Below are positions 24,666 through 26,036 of a stretch of DNA of 26,036 nucleotides, one piece after another (position 1 is the stretch's first letter; each line of letters starts with the position of its first letter). Under the pieces are notes generated by a model. That model was not told the origin of the DNA. It did no database searches and saw only the letters and a list, made by a program, of their open reading frames with translations. This stretch comes from a virus. Where the stretch lies: positions 1-26,036 of the IMG/VR virus record IMGVR_UViG_3300021139_000126; one strand, 5' to 3'. Position numbers and translations under genes: made by a program.

Positions 24666-24826
24666 TGACTGTTTACAAATTAATTAAAAATCCTGACAAC
24701 GGACAAGATTGTGGTGTTTTGCGTGATGGTAAAGATTCCATTCCTTTTGCACCTGATAACACAGACTACCAAGCCTACCTTGCATGGGTAGCTGAAGGTA
24801 ATACACCATTACCAGCGGATGAATAA
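24665..24826 (+). CDS. Small protein after fibre copy B; candidate fibre chaperone
   Basis: 53 aa. ATGs at 24662 and 24665 are both in frame and both overlap the fibre stop; 24665 is chosen because GGAG at 24656-24659 is then five bases away. The N-terminal half (TVYKLIKNPDNGQDCGVLRD) is unlike the 52-aa protein of cassette A. The C-terminal half, DNTDYQAYLAWVAEGNTP followed by LPADE, matches it almost fully. The conserved half may therefore bind the conserved part of the fibres and the variable half the variable tip, which is inference. The stop overlaps the AATAAATA octamer that precedes the endonuclease remnant. Confidence 0.62.
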   Translation: MTVYKLIKNPDNGQDCGVLRDGKDSIPFAPDNTDYQAYLAWVAEGNTPLPADE

Positions 24827-24830
24827 ATAA
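24758..24830 (+). repeat. Direct repeat 3, copy B (pairs with 23301-23373)
   Basis: Second copy of the 3' end of the small gene together with the stop and octamer. After this copy the expected fibre leader is replaced by an endonuclease gene. Confidence 0.75.
24822..24829 (+). promoter_or_regulatory. Late-promoter-like octamer AATAAATA before the endonuclease remnant
   Basis: Overlaps the stop of the 53-aa gene, as in the other cassettes, and ends seven bases before the ATG at 24837. It was probably the promoter of the fibre gene now at 25186 before the endonuclease gene was inserted between them. Confidence 0.5.
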
Positions 24831-24836
24831 AAAATA

Positions 24837-25189
24837 ATGGTTTCACACTTATATCGTATAGAGAATAAACAGACTGGTGAGTATTACATCGGTAAGCACA
24901 ATGGTGTGGATCAGAAAAAACCAGATGGTAGATTGTATTGGGGTTCTGGTAAGAGGATTAAAAGTCAAGTTAAAAAATATGGTGTAGAGAATTTTACATA
25001 CACCATTTTAGTGATTGCTGAATCGGATTATATCTATGATTTAGAAAAAAGAAAGAAAAGAAAGGTTTAACCATTGGTTATACCTTCATAAATAATACTA
25101 AAGAAACAAAGTTTGTACCACCTGAAAAATTACAAGAATATTTAAATTCAGGTTGGATAAAAGGACAATTAAAAAGGAATAAATTTTGA
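24837..25189 (+). pseudogene. Broken GIY-YIG homing endonuclease gene
   Basis: The first frame (24837-25070, 77 aa) has the GIY-YIG nuclease start: HLYRIENKQTGEYYIGKH with YIG at residues 17-19, then WGSGKRIKSQVKKYGVENF and a possible catalytic Glu at residue 70. It ends early at a TAA after an A/G-rich tract. A second frame, shifted by -1 and readable from about 25064 to the TGA at 25187-25189, gives IGYTFINNTKETKFVPPEKL followed by QEYLNSGWIKGQLKRNKF. That is the kind of C-terminal DNA-binding tail seen in longer phage homing endonucleases. The middle of the protein is missing, so the gene has an internal deletion or frameshift and is probably dead, although a 77-aa fragment could be made. 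No canonical slippery heptamer in the right frame was found. The stop overlaps the TTG start of the next gene by two bases. Confidence 0.75.
25087..25094 (+). promoter_or_regulatory. Possible late-promoter octamer CATAAATA inside the endonuclease remnant
   Basis: Fits NATAAATA and lies about 90 bases before the TTG start at 25186, so it could drive the short fibre gene now cut off from its original promoter. The match lies inside former coding sequence and could be chance. Confidence 0.3.
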
Positions 25190-25608
25190 GCTATCTTGGT
25201 GCGAACCCAGCTTACGGACTCTTTTCCACGGATTACTTTTCAGGTAATGGCTCAACTACGACCTTTAATTTAACCAAAAATACTGGTAACGAAGCTTCTT
25301 TAATTGTTTCTATTTCTGGCGTTGTTCAACAAGCGACTACGTATACACTAAATAACGGACAGTTGATTTTCTCTCAAGTTCCACCTAATGGTACTAACAA
25401 TATTGAGGTGCGTTATCTTGGTGAGCGTGTTATGGTAAATCCTGCATTATCTGCTGATCCATATGGCATCGTCAGGATTAATTCAAACGTATTAAATCAG
25501 AACACAATTATTGGTGCCGGTTACAATGCAAGTTCAGCTGGCCCATTACAAATTGCAAACAACACCGTAGTAACGATTACAACTGGAAGTTATTGGAAAA
25601 TATTTTGA
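25186..25608 (+). CDS. Short tail fibre protein with TTG start
   Basis: 140 aa. Residues 1-82 are the same fibre N-terminal module as in the gene at 20604: MSYLG at the start, YFSGNGSTTTFNLTKNTG, then GQLIFSQVPPNGTNNIEVRY. The C-terminal part (NVLNQNTIIGAGYNASSAGP, then VTITTGSYWKIF) resembles the closing segment of many phage fibres and virion proteins. There is no shaft or large tip. The start is TTG at 25186; AAGGAATAA upstream matches the leader AAGGAATAAC-ATG of the 20604 gene, so an ATG was probably lost when the endonuclease gene joined here. The next in-frame ATG is at residue 82, inside the module boundary. Endonuclease genes touch both ends (overlaps of two to three bases and one base), so it may be a shortened relic or a small baseplate plug. 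Confidence 0.65.
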   Translation: MSYLGANPAYGLFSTDYFSGNGSTTTFNLTKNTGNEASLIVSISGVVQQATTYTLNNGQLIFSQVPPNGTNNIEVRYLGERVMVNPALSADPYGIVRINSNVLNQNTIIGAGYNASSAGPLQIANNTVVTITTGSYWKIF

Positions 25609-26036
25609 TGAATCATTATGTTTACCTGATTGAACAAAAAAATGCTTTGGTTGGAGAACCTAAGCAATATATTGGTGTTCGGTCATGTGAAGGTAACATT
25701 GGTGAGGATAAGTATATGAGTTCATCTAAATATGTTAAAGAAGCAATCAAAAAACATGGTATTGAGCAATTTAATAAGATTATATTAAAAAGATTTAATA
25801 GTCGTAGAGAAGCAATGGATTATGAAATTGAATTACATGAAAGATTTAATGTTGTAGGCAATAATTTTTTTTTCAATAAAGTAAAACAAACTACTGATAG
25901 TTTTGCTTGTGGTCCTGGTGAATTAAATCCATTTTATGGAAGAAAACACACAGAAGAATACAAGAAAAGAATGAGTGCTTTATTGAAAACAAAAGATTGT
26001 AGGCAAAAAGTTAATAATTTAGGTAAAAAGTTTCCA
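25608..26036 (+). CDS. GIY-YIG homing endonuclease with NUMOD3 motif (3' end outside window)
   Basis: 143 codons are visible with no stop before the window ends. The start ATG overlaps the fibre stop (TGATG). Residues 4-25 give HYVYLIEQ and QYIGVRSC, the two halves of the GIY-YIG core, with R25 as the expected catalytic Arg. EDKYMSSSKYVKEAIKKHGI (33-52) and DYEIELHERFNV (71-82) supply the rest of the domain, including a candidate metal-binding Glu at 73 or 75. Residues 107-122 (NPFYGRKHTEEYKKRM) are a NUMOD3 DNA-binding motif. Such free-standing enzymes cut related phage genomes that lack the gene and so copy themselves. A run of nine T at 25865-25873 lies in the frame. Unlike the upstream remnant, this copy looks intact so far. 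Confidence 0.88.
   Translation, partial: MNHYVYLIEQKNALVGEPKQYIGVRSCEGNIGEDKYMSSSKYVKEAIKKHGIEQFNKIILKRFNSRREAMDYEIELHERFNVVGNNFFFNKVKQTTDSFACGPGELNPFYGRKHTEEYKKRMSALLKTKDCRQKVNNLGKKFP

Noticed and set aside
25040-25070. Programmed -1 frameshift joining the two parts of the GIY-YIG remnant
   Set aside because: The A-rich tract does not give an X-XXY-YYZ heptamer in the correct frame, and the joined product would still lack the middle of the protein.

Overview
This window is part of the virion-structure region of a T4-like (contractile-tailed) bacteriophage. It is AT-rich, every gene lies on the + strand, and most genes abut or overlap by 1-4 bases. The recognisable order is gp27-like hub, gp5, gp25, gp6, a protein at the gp7 position, and gp8. 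The other proteins are of the kind known from T4-like phages of aquatic bacteria (cyanophages, pelagiphages): a DUF4815-type giant protein, GGxGY modules, and NATAAATA late-promoter octamers. The host cannot be named from the sequence; an uncultured aquatic bacterium is an inference.

Layout. (1) 1-3810, hub and spike: the 3' part of a gp27-like hub gene, a free-standing gp5 OB domain, a helical protein of unknown role, a gp5-type beta-helix spike with a His-x-His tip, and an unrecognised virion protein. No lysozyme domain is seen. (2) 3811-3905, the only sizeable gap: a locally GC-rich stretch with inverted repeats and a TATAAATA octamer. (3) 3906-19260, baseplate wedge and periphery: gp25, gp6, a 944-aa protein at the gp7 position, a fibre-like 555-aa protein, gp8, and a 2331-aa DUF4815-type protein with an embedded PA14/jelly-roll-like segment. 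(4) 19262-20595: a short coiled-coil protein, a GNLTVTGNT-repeat fibre protein and a small beta-rich protein. (5) 20604-24826, adhesin cassettes: three fibre genes, each followed by a very small gene. The last two cassettes are paralogous, share near-identical DNA blocks, and each has its own octamer. (6) 24837-26036: a broken GIY-YIG homing endonuclease, a short fibre gene starting at TTG, and a second GIY-YIG endonuclease with a NUMOD3 motif that runs off the window.

How it works together: the hub, spike and wedge genes build the baseplate that triggers sheath contraction, the 2331-aa protein and fibres decorate it and probably contact the host surface, and the small genes after each fibre are candidate fibre-folding factors. 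Repeated, separately promoted fibre cassettes next to homing endonucleases suggest that the receptor-binding end of this locus is rearranged by recombination and homing.
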